DNA of 24,553 nt from CAVDWX01 sp963612735 (GTDB lineage Bacteria; Bacillota_I; Bacilli_A; RFN20; CAG-826), in the NCBI GenBank assembly GCA_963612735.1, contig CAVDWX010000021.1, forward strand, positions 1-24,553, given 5' to 3'. Position 1 is the stretch's first letter, and each line of letters opens with the position of its first letter. The notes below the pieces were generated by a model that did not search any database, had not been told where the DNA came from, and saw only the letters and a list, made by a program, of their open reading frames with translations. Shown in pieces: positions 1 to 8,143 of this stretch. A program made the translations under genes and the position numbers.

Positions 1-92
1 CTAAGAATATTTGCCTCAATCTTTGTATATGTACCTAACTTATTTACTAGTTATGATATACTCATAATCCCTCGTTTTTTTCATTATACTGA

Positions 93-138
93 TGATTTAT
101 AAATCAGTCAAAAGCCTTTCTCCGATACTTAAGTATCG
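93..138. repeat. Pair of perfect palindromes upstream of ackA
   Basis: Two uninterrupted palindromes are visible: TGATTTATAAATCA (93-106) and CGATACTTAAGTATCG (123-138). Their centres lie 31 bp apart, about three helical turns. They could be paired operator sites upstream of the ackA promoter. The second, followed by a T-rich run, could instead be a weak terminator of a gene to the left of the window. No repressor is identified. Nothing else is recognisable in 1-180. Confidence 0.4.
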
Positions 139-182
139 ATTTTATTAGCTTTCAAAAAATCAAAAAAAGAACTTTTAATAAA

Positions 183-211
183 TTAAAATTCATCTTCATC
201 TATGATATAGT
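183..211 (+). promoter_or_regulatory. Predicted ackA promoter (extended -10)
   Basis: A -35-like TTAAAA (183-188) is followed after 17 bp by TATAGT (206-211). TGA directly upstream of the -10 gives an extended -10 motif. The predicted start near 217 leaves a short leader with a TAAGGAG ribosome-binding site (224-230), 10 nt before the ackA ATG. Assigned by eye. Confidence 0.45.
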
Positions 212-240
212 TTTATCGTTTCGTAAGGAGTACATGTATT

Positions 241-1449
241 ATGGCTAAAGTAATGACAATCAATTCAGGAAGTTCATCTCTTAAATTTAAATTATATGAG
301 ATGCCAGAAGAAAAAGTAATTTGTTCAGGAATATGTGAACGCATCGGGTTAAGTGACGGAATATTCACTATTAAATACAATGGATTAAAAGACACCACAA
401 CACCGGTTTTCCCTGACCATGCTGCCGCGGCAAGATGTGTTGTGGAAGCATTATTAAATAAAGGTATTATCAAATCATTTGATGATATTGAAGCGATTGG
501 GCATCGCGTCGTGCAAGGTGGCAAATATTTCTCTAGTAGTGCCTATTTTGATAAAGACACAGAAGGAAAAATAGAATCTTTAATACCACTTGCCCCACTT
601 CATAATGCCGCTCATTTAACTTGTTTTAGAGCGTTTAAAGAAGTTTTACCAAATTGCCCTAGTGTCGCCGTATTTGATACAGCTTTTCATCAAAGCATGG
701 AAGAAGAAGATTATACCTTCCCAATTCCTTATGAATTAAGTGAAAAATACGATATTAGAAGATACGGTGCACATGGTACTTCTCATCATTATTTAGCATT
801 AGAAGGTGCTAAATTATTGCCCGATATTAAACATCCTCGCATCATATCTTGTCATATCGGAAGTGGAGCCTCTATTACCGCAATAAAAGACGGTAAATGT
901 GTTGCTACCTCAATGGGACTCACTCCACTTGGAGGAATCATGATGGGGACTAGAACTGGCGATATGGATCCAAGCGTTTTTAATTATGTTTGCACTGTCA
1001 CAGGAAAAAGCGCTGAAGAAGTATATCAATTATTTAATAAAGAATCAGGCTTTAAAGGTGTTTCAGGGATCAGCAATGATTCTCGAGATGTATTAGACGC
1101 TTGTGAAAAAGGAGATAGACACGCTATATTGGCCAACAAAATATTTAATCGTCGCATTGCTGATTTCATCGGTCAATATTATGTTAGATTAGGTGGGTGT
1201 GATTTAATTATCTTCTCCGCTGGGATTGGCGAAAACGAACCAAGAACTCGAGAGCAAGTCGGTGAATTAATAAAAGATGCTTTAGGCGTACATATCGATC
1301 ACGATTTAAACTACAATATGGTTAGATGTACGACGAGTAAAATCTCCTCAGCTGATAGCAAAATACCAGTCTACGTTATTCCTACTGATGAAGAAGTGAT
1401 GATTGCTCGAGATGCCTACAATATGTGCATTAAAAAGGAGCATAATTAA
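241..1449 (+). CDS. ackA: Acetate kinase
   Basis: Cytosolic acetate kinase interconverts acetyl phosphate plus ADP with acetate plus ATP, the substrate-level ATP step of acetate-producing fermentation. The 402-residue length is normal for the family. Visible motifs are the N-terminal phosphate-binding NSGSSSLKF (N8), GHRVVQGG (H88, R89), FDTAFH (D146), the RRYGAHGTSH segment with the catalytic-region histidine (H178), MMGTRTGDMDP (R238), the adenine-site SAGIGENE and the C-terminal IPTDEE with the metal-ligand glutamate. The ATG at 241 follows a good TAAGGAG site. The stop overlaps the nrnA start by one base (TAATG), so the two genes are co-transcribed and probably translationally coupled. 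No phosphotransacetylase gene is in the window. Identification is secure. Confidence 0.97.
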   Translation: MAKVMTINSGSSSLKFKLYEMPEEKVICSGICERIGLSDGIFTIKYNGLKDTTTPVFPDHAAAARCVVEALLNKGIIKSFDDIEAIGHRVVQGGKYFSSSAYFDKDTEGKIESLIPLAPLHNAAHLTCFRAFKEVLPNCPSVAVFDTAFHQSMEEEDYTFPIPYELSEKYDIRRYGAHGTSHHYLALEGAKLLPDIKHPRIISCHIGSGASITAIKDGKCVATSMGLTPLGGIMMGTRTGDMDPSVFNYVCTVTGKSAEEVYQLFNKESGFKGVSGISNDSRDVLDACEKGDRHAILANKIFNRRIADFIGQYYVRLGGCDLIIFSAGIGENEPRTREQVGELIKDALGVHIDHDLNYNMVRCTTSKISSADSKIPVYVIPTDEEVMIARDAYNMCIKKEHN

Positions 1450-2432
1450 TGAATACAGATATTAAAAAAGTTTATAAACTTCATCATAAAACCTATAAAA
1501 AAATCATTAAAGCCATTAAGCAATTCGATCATATTGCTATCTTTCGTCATATCATGCCTGATTTTGATGCATTAGGGACACAATTTGGTTTAGCGACTTG
1601 GATCAAAGATAATTTTAAAAATAAAGATGTCAAAATCTTAGGAGATAATCACGTCACCTTTACTCCGCGTTTATATCCAGAAACTGATACCGTAAGCGAT
1701 TCTTGGTTTCATCAACCATTTTTAGCCATTATTGTCGATGTATCTAATGTCTCTCGAATTGCTGATCCAAGATGGGAAAAAGCCACGGAAGTGATTAAAT
1801 TAGACCATCACCCATTAGTGGAAGATTTTGGTAATTTAGTCATTGTTGATACCACTATGGCAGCGGCATCTGAGCTTGTTGCTAATCTATTAATTAGCTC
1901 TCCTAAAAAATATCATTTATCAAAAGAATCAGCTTATTATTTATATAGTGGGATAGTTGGCGATTCAGGACGTTTTCAATATAGTTCGACGTCCGCTCAT
2001 ACATTTGCAATTGCTGAAGAATTATTAAAAAAAGGACTCAACATTTCTAAAATTTATCAAAACATGTATTTAAAGAAAGTCGACGACTTAAAAGTAACCG
2101 CTTATGTTTTAAACCACTTTGAAGTGTCTAGTAAGGGCGTAGCGTATTATGTTTTGCCATATAAAATTCAAGCCGAATTAAATATCACTGTTGAAAGAGG
2201 AAAAGAAAACGTCAATCTCTTTGCTAATATCGAAGGGATTAACGCTTGGTGTTCTATTAGTGAAGATGTTAAAGATAATTGTTGGAGAGTATCTATTCGC
2301 AGTAAAGAAAAGCCTATCAACGGAGTGGCTACAGAGTTTGAAGGAGGAGGGCACCCTCAAGCAAGTGGAGCAAAATTAAATAGCCTTGATGATTTACCTA
2401 AGCTCATCAAAGCGCTTGATAACCTATTCTAA
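1449..2432 (+). CDS. nrnA: DHH/DHHA1 phosphoesterase, NrnA-type oligoribonuclease / pAp phosphatase
   Basis: A 327-residue member of the DHH family, most like B. subtilis NrnA (YtqI). NrnA degrades nano-RNAs and short oligonucleotides from the 5' end and dephosphorylates pAp to AMP. Metal-binding motifs are present: HIMPDFDALG (H34, D38, D40), IIVDVS (D97), the signature KLDHHP (D119-H121) and GIVGDSGRF (D172). The C-terminal DHHA1 domain carries the nucleotide-binding GGGHPQASG from about residue 299. Start ATG at 1449 overlaps the ackA stop and has an AAGGAG site 8 nt upstream. A 'bifunctional oligoribonuclease/pAp phosphatase' name fits; a c-di-NMP phosphodiesterase of the GdpP type is excluded by the absence of membrane, PAS-like and GGDEF domains. 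Confidence 0.9.
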   Translation: MNTDIKKVYKLHHKTYKKIIKAIKQFDHIAIFRHIMPDFDALGTQFGLATWIKDNFKNKDVKILGDNHVTFTPRLYPETDTVSDSWFHQPFLAIIVDVSNVSRIADPRWEKATEVIKLDHHPLVEDFGNLVIVDTTMAAASELVANLLISSPKKYHLSKESAYYLYSGIVGDSGRFQYSSTSAHTFAIAEELLKKGLNISKIYQNMYLKKVDDLKVTAYVLNHFEVSSKGVAYYVLPYKIQAELNITVERGKENVNLFANIEGINAWCSISEDVKDNCWRVSIRSKEKPINGVATEFEGGGHPQASGAKLNSLDDLPKLIKALDNLF

Positions 2433-2460
2433 AAGAGGCAAACTAATTGCCTTTTTTATT
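2432..2460 (+). terminator. Intrinsic terminator after nrnA
   Basis: AGGCAA (2436-2441), a 5-nt loop and TTGCCT (2447-2452) form a stem flanked by A and T tracts, the latter TTTTTT. The stem begins at the nrnA stop codon, so the ackA-nrnA unit ends here and dnaE needs its own promoter. Confidence 0.85.
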
Positions 2461-2469
2461 AATGCGCCA

Positions 2470-2492
2470 TCTTTCTTTTTGATAAAGAAAGA
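2470..2492. repeat. 9-bp inverted repeat centred on the dnaE -35 element
   Basis: TCTTTCTTT (2470-2478) and AAAGAAAGA (2484-2492) are perfect inverted arms around the 5-nt centre TTGAT. That centre is the first five bases of the predicted dnaE -35 hexamer. No T-tract follows, so it is not a typical terminator. It may be an operator. Confidence 0.5.
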
Positions 2493-2507
2493 AGTTTAAG
2501 CTACTAT
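2479..2507 (+). promoter_or_regulatory. Predicted dnaE promoter, likely giving a leaderless mRNA
   Basis: TTGATA (2479-2484) is followed after exactly 17 bp by TACTAT (2502-2507). Transcription would begin about 7 nt downstream, at 2513-2514, which coincides with the dnaE ATG (2514). Consistent with this, there is no Shine-Dalgarno sequence between 2495 and 2513. TATATA (2505-2510) is an alternative -10 with a poorer 20-bp spacer. Confidence 0.5.
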
Positions 2508-2513
2508 ATAAAC

Positions 2514-5500
2514 ATGAACTTTGCACCTCTTCGCATTATTTCTGGATATTCATTTCTAAAAAGCGGTTTAACTATCAAAAAGATTATTGAATCAATAAAA
2601 ATAAATAAATATTACGGTGCCGCACTTACCGATAATGGAAATTTATACGGCATTCCTTCTTTTATTAAAGGGATGGAAGAAATAAATGCTAAATATCTCG
2701 TAGGCACCGAGATAATAATTGAAGAATATCATCTATGTCTATATGTCATAAATGAAGATGGATATAAAAATTTGATTAACATCTCCTATTTATATCAAAA
2801 AGGAGAATTAACATTAGAATTTTTACAAAATCATTCCTTCGGTTTAGTAGCTATATTAGATACTCACGAAGGACCAATGCTTGAAAAACTAAATGAAAAC
2901 GATGTCGCCTTACCTAGAAAAATCAATGAATTATCAAAATGTGCCACCTATTTATATTTAGGAATAGAAATCACTTCAAAAAATGATTTTATCAAAGCCG
3001 ATAAAATAAGAGAATTTGCCACTAAATATACTTATGAAACGATTGCATTTCCAAAGATTAGATATGAGAAAAAAGAAGATGCTATTATTCTTAAAATCGT
3101 CGAAGCTATCGATTTAGATGAAAAGATCACTATTAAATCTTTATCTGGACAAGAATATTTTTACACACTCTCAAATTATCAAAAAATATATCTTCCCTCA
3201 GAATTAGAAAACACCATTAAAGTTATTGATTTATCGACCTTTTCTTACCATCAAAAGCGAGGTGAGCTCCTCCACTATCCAGTCGATAATGAGGTCGAAT
3301 ATTTAACGAATCTAGTTTACACTTCTTTAAAAAATAAAGGTTTAGAAAACGATAGATATCTTGCTCGAATTAAAAAAGAATTAGATGTTATTATCTCGAT
3401 GGGGTATTGTTCCTATTTTCTCATCGTTCAAGATTATGTTAATTACGCTAAAAGTCACGATATCCTCGTCGGTCCCGCCCGAGGAAGTGCTGCTTCTTCG
3501 CTTGTTGCTTATCTACTAAACATCACTGAGGTAGACCCTTTAAAATATGATTTAATCTTTGAAAGATTTTTAAATAAAGACCGTAAAACAATGCCAGATA
3601 TCGATATCGACTTCATGGATAATAAGCGAGATGACATGGTCGAATATATGAGGGAAAAATATACTCAAGAAAAAGTTGCTAATATCGTTACTTTTCAAAC
3701 CATATTATCCAAACAAGCATTAAGAGATGTCGCTCGAATTTATGATATTCCCACTCGTCACGTCGACTTGTTATGTAAAAGATTAACTAATCCAAATTAT
3801 GATCTAAGAGATTCATACCGTTATCTATCAGCTTTTAAAGAGCTGGTCGATTCTGATAAATATTTCCTTAACATCGTTTCTCTTGCTTCTAAAATTGAGG
3901 GCTTACCTAGGCAAAGTGGTCTTCACGCTGCCGGTATAATACTAAATAACAATTCATTAATCTCTTCTTTACCAGTCACGAGTGATTTTTATAATAACCT
4001 TATCTCTCAATATGAAATGCATTATTTAGAAGAACAAGGCTTTTTAAAGATGGATTTTCTCGGATTAAGAAACCTCACTATCATCTCAAATATTGTTGAT
4101 TTAATCAACCAAAATAATCCTAATCTAAATATGGATAAAAAAAATATACCATATGACGAAAAAGAGATATTTTCTCTTATTGCAACCGGTTTAACAATGG
4201 GTATATTTCAGCTTGAAAGTACGGGAATGAAAAGAGCAATCCATACCCTTAAACCAACTTGTTTTAATGATATCGTCGCTCTTCTTGCTTTATTTAGACC
4301 TGGTCCAATGGATTCAATACCAATCTATGCTAGAAGAAAAGAAGGGAAAGAAAAAATTGATTACCCATCCCCCCAAATAAAAGAAATATTAGAACCGACA
4401 TATGGAATCATTGTCTATCAAGAACAAATCACTCAAATTGCTCATATCATGGCTAATTTTTCTTTATCGGAAGCCGATTCATTTAGAAGAGGGGTTTCAA
4501 AAAAAGATAAAGAGGTCATCGCTTCTTTAAAAAATAAATTCATCAAAGGCGCTACGAATAACGGATATAGTATAAAAGTCGCTCAAGATACATTTGAACA
4601 CATCTATAAATTTGCTAATTACGGATTTAATAAAGCGCATTCCGTTGGATACGCTATCATCGCTTCTAGAATGGCTTATTTAAAATTACATTATCCATTA
4701 GAATTCTACGCTTGCATCTTAGAATCAGTAGCGTCAGGAAGTGATAATAAATTCAATGAATGTATTTCAGAAATGAAAAGACAAAATCTCAACATTCTCC
4801 CTCCAGATATCAATAAATCCACTAATAATTTTTTAATCGTTGATAAATCATTATTATATCCTTTGTCTTTAATTAAAGGAGTGAATGTGACATTAATAAA
4901 AAATATTCTTCAAGAAAGAAAAATTAATGGTCCGTTTACTGATTTCTTCGATTTTGTCTCGCGATTATTCGCTTATAAAATCAGTGAAGCTCAAATCTTA
5001 AAATTAATTAATTCAGGAGCACTAGATGTTTTATTTAACTCTAGAAGTTCAATGCGAGCCAGCACTAAATATGCCCTTAGATATGCTGAATTAGCGTATG
5101 ATGAAAACGGACAAATGATTTTATCTTCTTCTTTAATCGAAAAACCTGAAATGTTTATTGAACACGATGACCCTTTAGAAAATCTTGATTTAGAATATGA
5201 TGCAATTGGCATTATGTTATCGAGCAATCCGCTTTCATATAAACATGATTTATTAAGGAAAAATGAAGTAACGCCAATCATTGATATTCATACATTTAAA
5301 GAAGTGAAAGTCGCGGGAATTATTAAAACTAAAAAAATAATAAATACTAAAAAGGGAACATCGATGGCGTTTGTCAAAATATTCGATGAAACCGGAGAAT
5401 TAGAAATCACTATTTTCCCAGAAGTTTATGCGAAAAATATCTCAATATTAGAAAAAAACCAAACCATTATGGTTAAAGGTCATTACGAAAAGAAAAATAA

Positions 5501-5549
5501 TGAAATTAATTTTATTGCTTATGAAATTAGTTTACTAGAAGGGGATTGA
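2514..5549 (+). CDS. dnaE: DNA polymerase III alpha subunit, DnaE type
   Basis: Replicative C-family DNA polymerase, 1011 residues, shorter than B. subtilis DnaE (about 1115). The polymerase core is intact: GPARGSAASSLVAYLL, the catalytic PDIDIDF, the MDFLGLRNLT motif, LFRPGPM and NKAHSVGYAIIASRMAYLK. A C-terminal OB fold (VAGIIKTKKI to IFDETGELEITIFPE) suits single-stranded DNA binding. The N-terminal PHP domain has lost its metal-binding histidines: where the family has an HxH motif this protein reads LRIISGYS, with no His in the first 12 residues. It is therefore probably a structural remnant without proofreading activity. There is no inserted DnaQ-like exonuclease, so this is not PolC. 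The start matches the family N-terminus but has no ribosome-binding site. The gene ends in TGA one base before polA. In Bacilli, DnaE extends primers and PolC is the main replicase; whether this genome has PolC cannot be seen. Confidence 0.96.
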   Translation: MNFAPLRIISGYSFLKSGLTIKKIIESIKINKYYGAALTDNGNLYGIPSFIKGMEEINAKYLVGTEIIIEEYHLCLYVINEDGYKNLINISYLYQKGELTLEFLQNHSFGLVAILDTHEGPMLEKLNENDVALPRKINELSKCATYLYLGIEITSKNDFIKADKIREFATKYTYETIAFPKIRYEKKEDAIILKIVEAIDLDEKITIKSLSGQEYFYTLSNYQKIYLPSELENTIKVIDLSTFSYHQKRGELLHYPVDNEVEYLTNLVYTSLKNKGLENDRYLARIKKELDVIISMGYCSYFLIVQDYVNYAKSHDILVGPARGSAASSLVAYLLNITEVDPLKYDLIFERFLNKDRKTMPDIDIDFMDNKRDDMVEYMREKYTQEKVANIVTFQTILSKQALRDVARIYDIPTRHVDLLCKRLTNPNYDLRDSYRYLSAFKELVDSDKYFLNIVSLASKIEGLPRQSGLHAAGIILNNNSLISSLPVTSDFYNNLISQYEMHYLEEQGFLKMDFLGLRNLTIISNIVDLINQNNPNLNMDKKNIPYDEKEIFSLIATGLTMGIFQLESTGMKRAIHTLKPTCFNDIVALLALFRPGPMDSIPIYARRKEGKEKIDYPSPQIKEILEPTYGIIVYQEQITQIAHIMANFSLSEADSFRRGVSKKDKEVIASLKNKFIKGATNNGYSIKVAQDTFEHIYKFANYGFNKAHSVGYAIIASRMAYLKLHYPLEFYACILESVASGSDNKFNECISEMKRQNLNILPPDINKSTNNFLIVDKSLLYPLSLIKGVNVTLIKNILQERKINGPFTDFFDFVSRLFAYKISEAQILKLINSGALDVLFNSRSSMRASTKYALRYAELAYDENGQMILSSSLIEKPEMFIEHDDPLENLDLEYDAIGIMLSSNPLSYKHDLLRKNEVTPIIDIHTFKEVKVAGIIKTKKIINTKKGTSMAFVKIFDETGELEITIFPEVYAKNISILEKNQTIMVKGHYEKKNNEINFIAYEISLLEGD

Positions 5550-5550
5550 T

Positions 5551-8142
5551 ATGGAAAAAATAATCATTATTGATGGAAACTCTTTGCTATTTAGAGCTTA
5601 TCACGCGACAGCATATCCAGGAGTGGAAATAATGCGCTCGCAAGATGGAACTCCCACAAATGCGATTTTTGCTTTTTCGAATATGATTAATAAAATCATT
5701 TCATCCTTAAATAAAGGCGATCACATCATGGTTGCTTTTGATACCGGTAAACCCACCTTTAGAAACGAAGCCTTAAAAACATATAAAGCTAATCGCAAGC
5801 CGGTTCCTAACGATTTAGTGGAACAATTCCCTTTATCTCGAGACTTTCTAAAAGCTTTTGGCATCTTTCAATTTGAAGAAGAAGGCTTTGAAGGAGATGA
5901 TATCGCGGGAAGTGTTGCAAAACTCGCTGAATCATCTTCATATGAAGTAATATTATATACATCCGACAGAGATTTTCTACAATTAGTGTCTGATAAAATT
6001 ACTGTCTGTATCTTAAAAAAAGGACTATCCGACACCTTGATGATGACCCCAACACTAGTAAAAGAAATGTACGGCTTTGAACCAAAACAAATCATCGACT
6101 ATAAAGGTTTAAGAGGTGATAGCAGTGACAACCTTCCCGGCATTCCCGGAGTGGGTGAAAAAACCGCGGTTAAACTCATCAATGAATATGGTAGTTTTGA
6201 TAACATTATGGCTCACGCTAACGAGATGAAAGGAAAATTGAAAGAAGAATTAATTAATAATCAAAAATTAGGAACCATCTCAAGAGATTTAGCCATCATT
6301 AAAACCGATATCGATTTACCTTTCACCTTAGAAGATACGCTTTATGAAGGGTATGATTTTAGAAAAATCAATGAATTCTGTCAAAAATACGGTCTCAAAC
6401 AATTTCTCAATAAGATGCCCACAAAATGGAAAAAAGTCGATGAAAATGAAATAGAATTAACTATTACCAAAGTGACTACTTTTAAAGATATCACTATTGA
6501 TAATGATATTGGCATTGCTTTAGATTTTGATAACGATCAATATCATACTTGTCCAATTTATGGAATTGCAATATCGAGCAAAAATAACCACTACTACATC
6601 GATTTTGAAGACGCTAAAAAAGACGAAGCGCTATTAAATATCTTAAAAAATGAAACAATTAATAAATATTGCTATGACTATAAAGCCATGATGGTAGCTT
6701 TACATAATTACGGAATCATCCTTAATGGACTTAAATTTGATATCTTAATCGCTAGTTATCTTTTAGATTCTTCCCTTAACAATAATGTCGATAGCGTGAT
6801 GAATTTCTTTGGTGTCGATTTAGGAAAAGAAGAAATTAATTTATTAGAAAATAATAGCATTAAGCGAACAATCAAATTAGCATATTATTCATTAAATCAA
6901 TATCATAAAGTCAAAACTGAATTAGTGAAAATTTCATCCTTAGATTTATATGAAACTTTAGAACTTCCACTCATCCTAACTTTATCTTCAATGGAAATTG
7001 AAGGTTTCCCACTTGATAAAAATATTCTTGATGAATACGGTAAAATTTATAAAGAAAAACTAATTGAGATCTCTAAAGATATCTATGAACTTGCCGGTAC
7101 TACTTTTAATCTTTCTTCTCCTAAACAGATTGGGGATGTCTTATTTAATAAACTTGGCTTACCGAGCAATAAAAAGATGTCTACTTCCTTTGAAAATCTT
7201 AAAGAATTATCCCCTTTACATCCAATTGTTAATAAGATTTTAGAATATCGAAAATACGCTAAATTGTTATCCACTTATGTTGAAGGGCTAAAGCCTCATA
7301 TCTTCCCTGATGGTAAGATTCATGCTACTTTTAATCAAGCCTTAACTTCGACTGGTCGACTTTCTTCTAGTGCTCCTAATTTACAAAATATATCGATTAG
7401 AGATGAAGAAGGAAAGGTGTTGAGGAAAGCTTTTTATTATCCAAATCATGAATATGAAATTCTCTCTTTAGATTATTCCCAAATCGAATTAAGAGTATTA
7501 GCGCATCTTTCTAATTGTCCTGCCTTGATCAATATTTTTAAAAATCACGAAGACATTCACACTGAAACCGCTAAAACCATTTTTCATCTTAACGGTGAAC
7601 CCGATGCGAGTATGAGAAGAAAAGCTAAAGCTATTAATTTTGGAATAATTTATGGCATCTCCGATTGGGGTTTAGCGGAGCAACTCGATTGTTCTATTAA
7701 GGAAGCTAAAGAAATCATTACTAACTTTTATAATAGTTTCCCGGAAGTATCCATCTTTTTTGAAAATATAGTTAAAGAAGCGATAAAAAACGGATATGTT
7801 TCAACAATGCTAGGCAGAAGAAGATATCTAAGAGAACTTCATGACACTAATTATCAAAGGCGAGAATTTGCTAAGCGCGCAGCGATGAATGCTCCCATTC
7901 AAGGAACAGCTGCAGACTTAATCAAAATCGCCATGAATAAAGTCTATAAAGCTTTAAATGAAGGTCATTACCAAACAAAAATGGTTCTTCAAATTCATGA
8001 TGAACTCATTTTTAAAGTACCTAAAAATGAAAAAGAGGAAGTATATAATTTGATTAAAAACATCATGGAAAATTCGCTTTCACTAAATGTTCCTTTAGAA
8101 GTTGATGGAGGGTTTGGAGTCGATTGGTACTCCGCTAAATAA
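5551..8142 (+). CDS. polA: DNA polymerase I
   Basis: 863-residue A-family polymerase for Okazaki-fragment maturation and repair. The 5'-3' exonuclease domain is complete: IIIDGNSLLFRAYHA, GDDIAG, SDRDFLQLV and GLRGDSSDNLPGIPGVGEKTA (helix-hairpin-helix). The polymerase domain has motif A (LDYSQIELRVLAHLS), motif B (RRKAKAINFGIIYG, with Phe at the ddNTP-discrimination position) and motif C (LQIHDEL). The middle 3'-5' exonuclease domain is degenerate. The expected DxE is DFD (D325, D327), and the region matching the last catalytic Asp reads AYYSLNQYH, with no acid. Proofreading is thus probably absent, as is known for B. subtilis PolA. The gene starts one base after the dnaE TGA, with an AGGGG ribosome-binding site inside the dnaE end, and ends one base before mutM. 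Confidence 0.96.
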   Translation: MEKIIIIDGNSLLFRAYHATAYPGVEIMRSQDGTPTNAIFAFSNMINKIISSLNKGDHIMVAFDTGKPTFRNEALKTYKANRKPVPNDLVEQFPLSRDFLKAFGIFQFEEEGFEGDDIAGSVAKLAESSSYEVILYTSDRDFLQLVSDKITVCILKKGLSDTLMMTPTLVKEMYGFEPKQIIDYKGLRGDSSDNLPGIPGVGEKTAVKLINEYGSFDNIMAHANEMKGKLKEELINNQKLGTISRDLAIIKTDIDLPFTLEDTLYEGYDFRKINEFCQKYGLKQFLNKMPTKWKKVDENEIELTITKVTTFKDITIDNDIGIALDFDNDQYHTCPIYGIAISSKNNHYYIDFEDAKKDEALLNILKNETINKYCYDYKAMMVALHNYGIILNGLKFDILIASYLLDSSLNNNVDSVMNFFGVDLGKEEINLLENNSIKRTIKLAYYSLNQYHKVKTELVKISSLDLYETLELPLILTLSSMEIEGFPLDKNILDEYGKIYKEKLIEISKDIYELAGTTFNLSSPKQIGDVLFNKLGLPSNKKMSTSFENLKELSPLHPIVNKILEYRKYAKLLSTYVEGLKPHIFPDGKIHATFNQALTSTGRLSSSAPNLQNISIRDEEGKVLRKAFYYPNHEYEILSLDYSQIELRVLAHLSNCPALINIFKNHEDIHTETAKTIFHLNGEPDASMRRKAKAINFGIIYGISDWGLAEQLDCSIKEAKEIITNFYNSFPEVSIFFENIVKEAIKNGYVSTMLGRRRYLRELHDTNYQRREFAKRAAMNAPIQGTAADLIKIAMNKVYKALNEGHYQTKMVLQIHDELIFKVPKNEKEEVYNLIKNIMENSLSLNVPLEVDGGFGVDWYSAK

Positions 8143-8143
8143 G

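Noticed and set aside
7265..7273. DnaA-like site TTATCCACT inside polA
   Set aside because: It has one mismatch, is isolated and lies within conserved coding sequence; similar near-matches in thrS and dnaI were also dropped.
8102..8143. Longer mutM start at TTG 8102
   Set aside because: It would overlap polA and add 14 residues in front of the catalytic N-terminal proline, which must be exposed for MutM activity.
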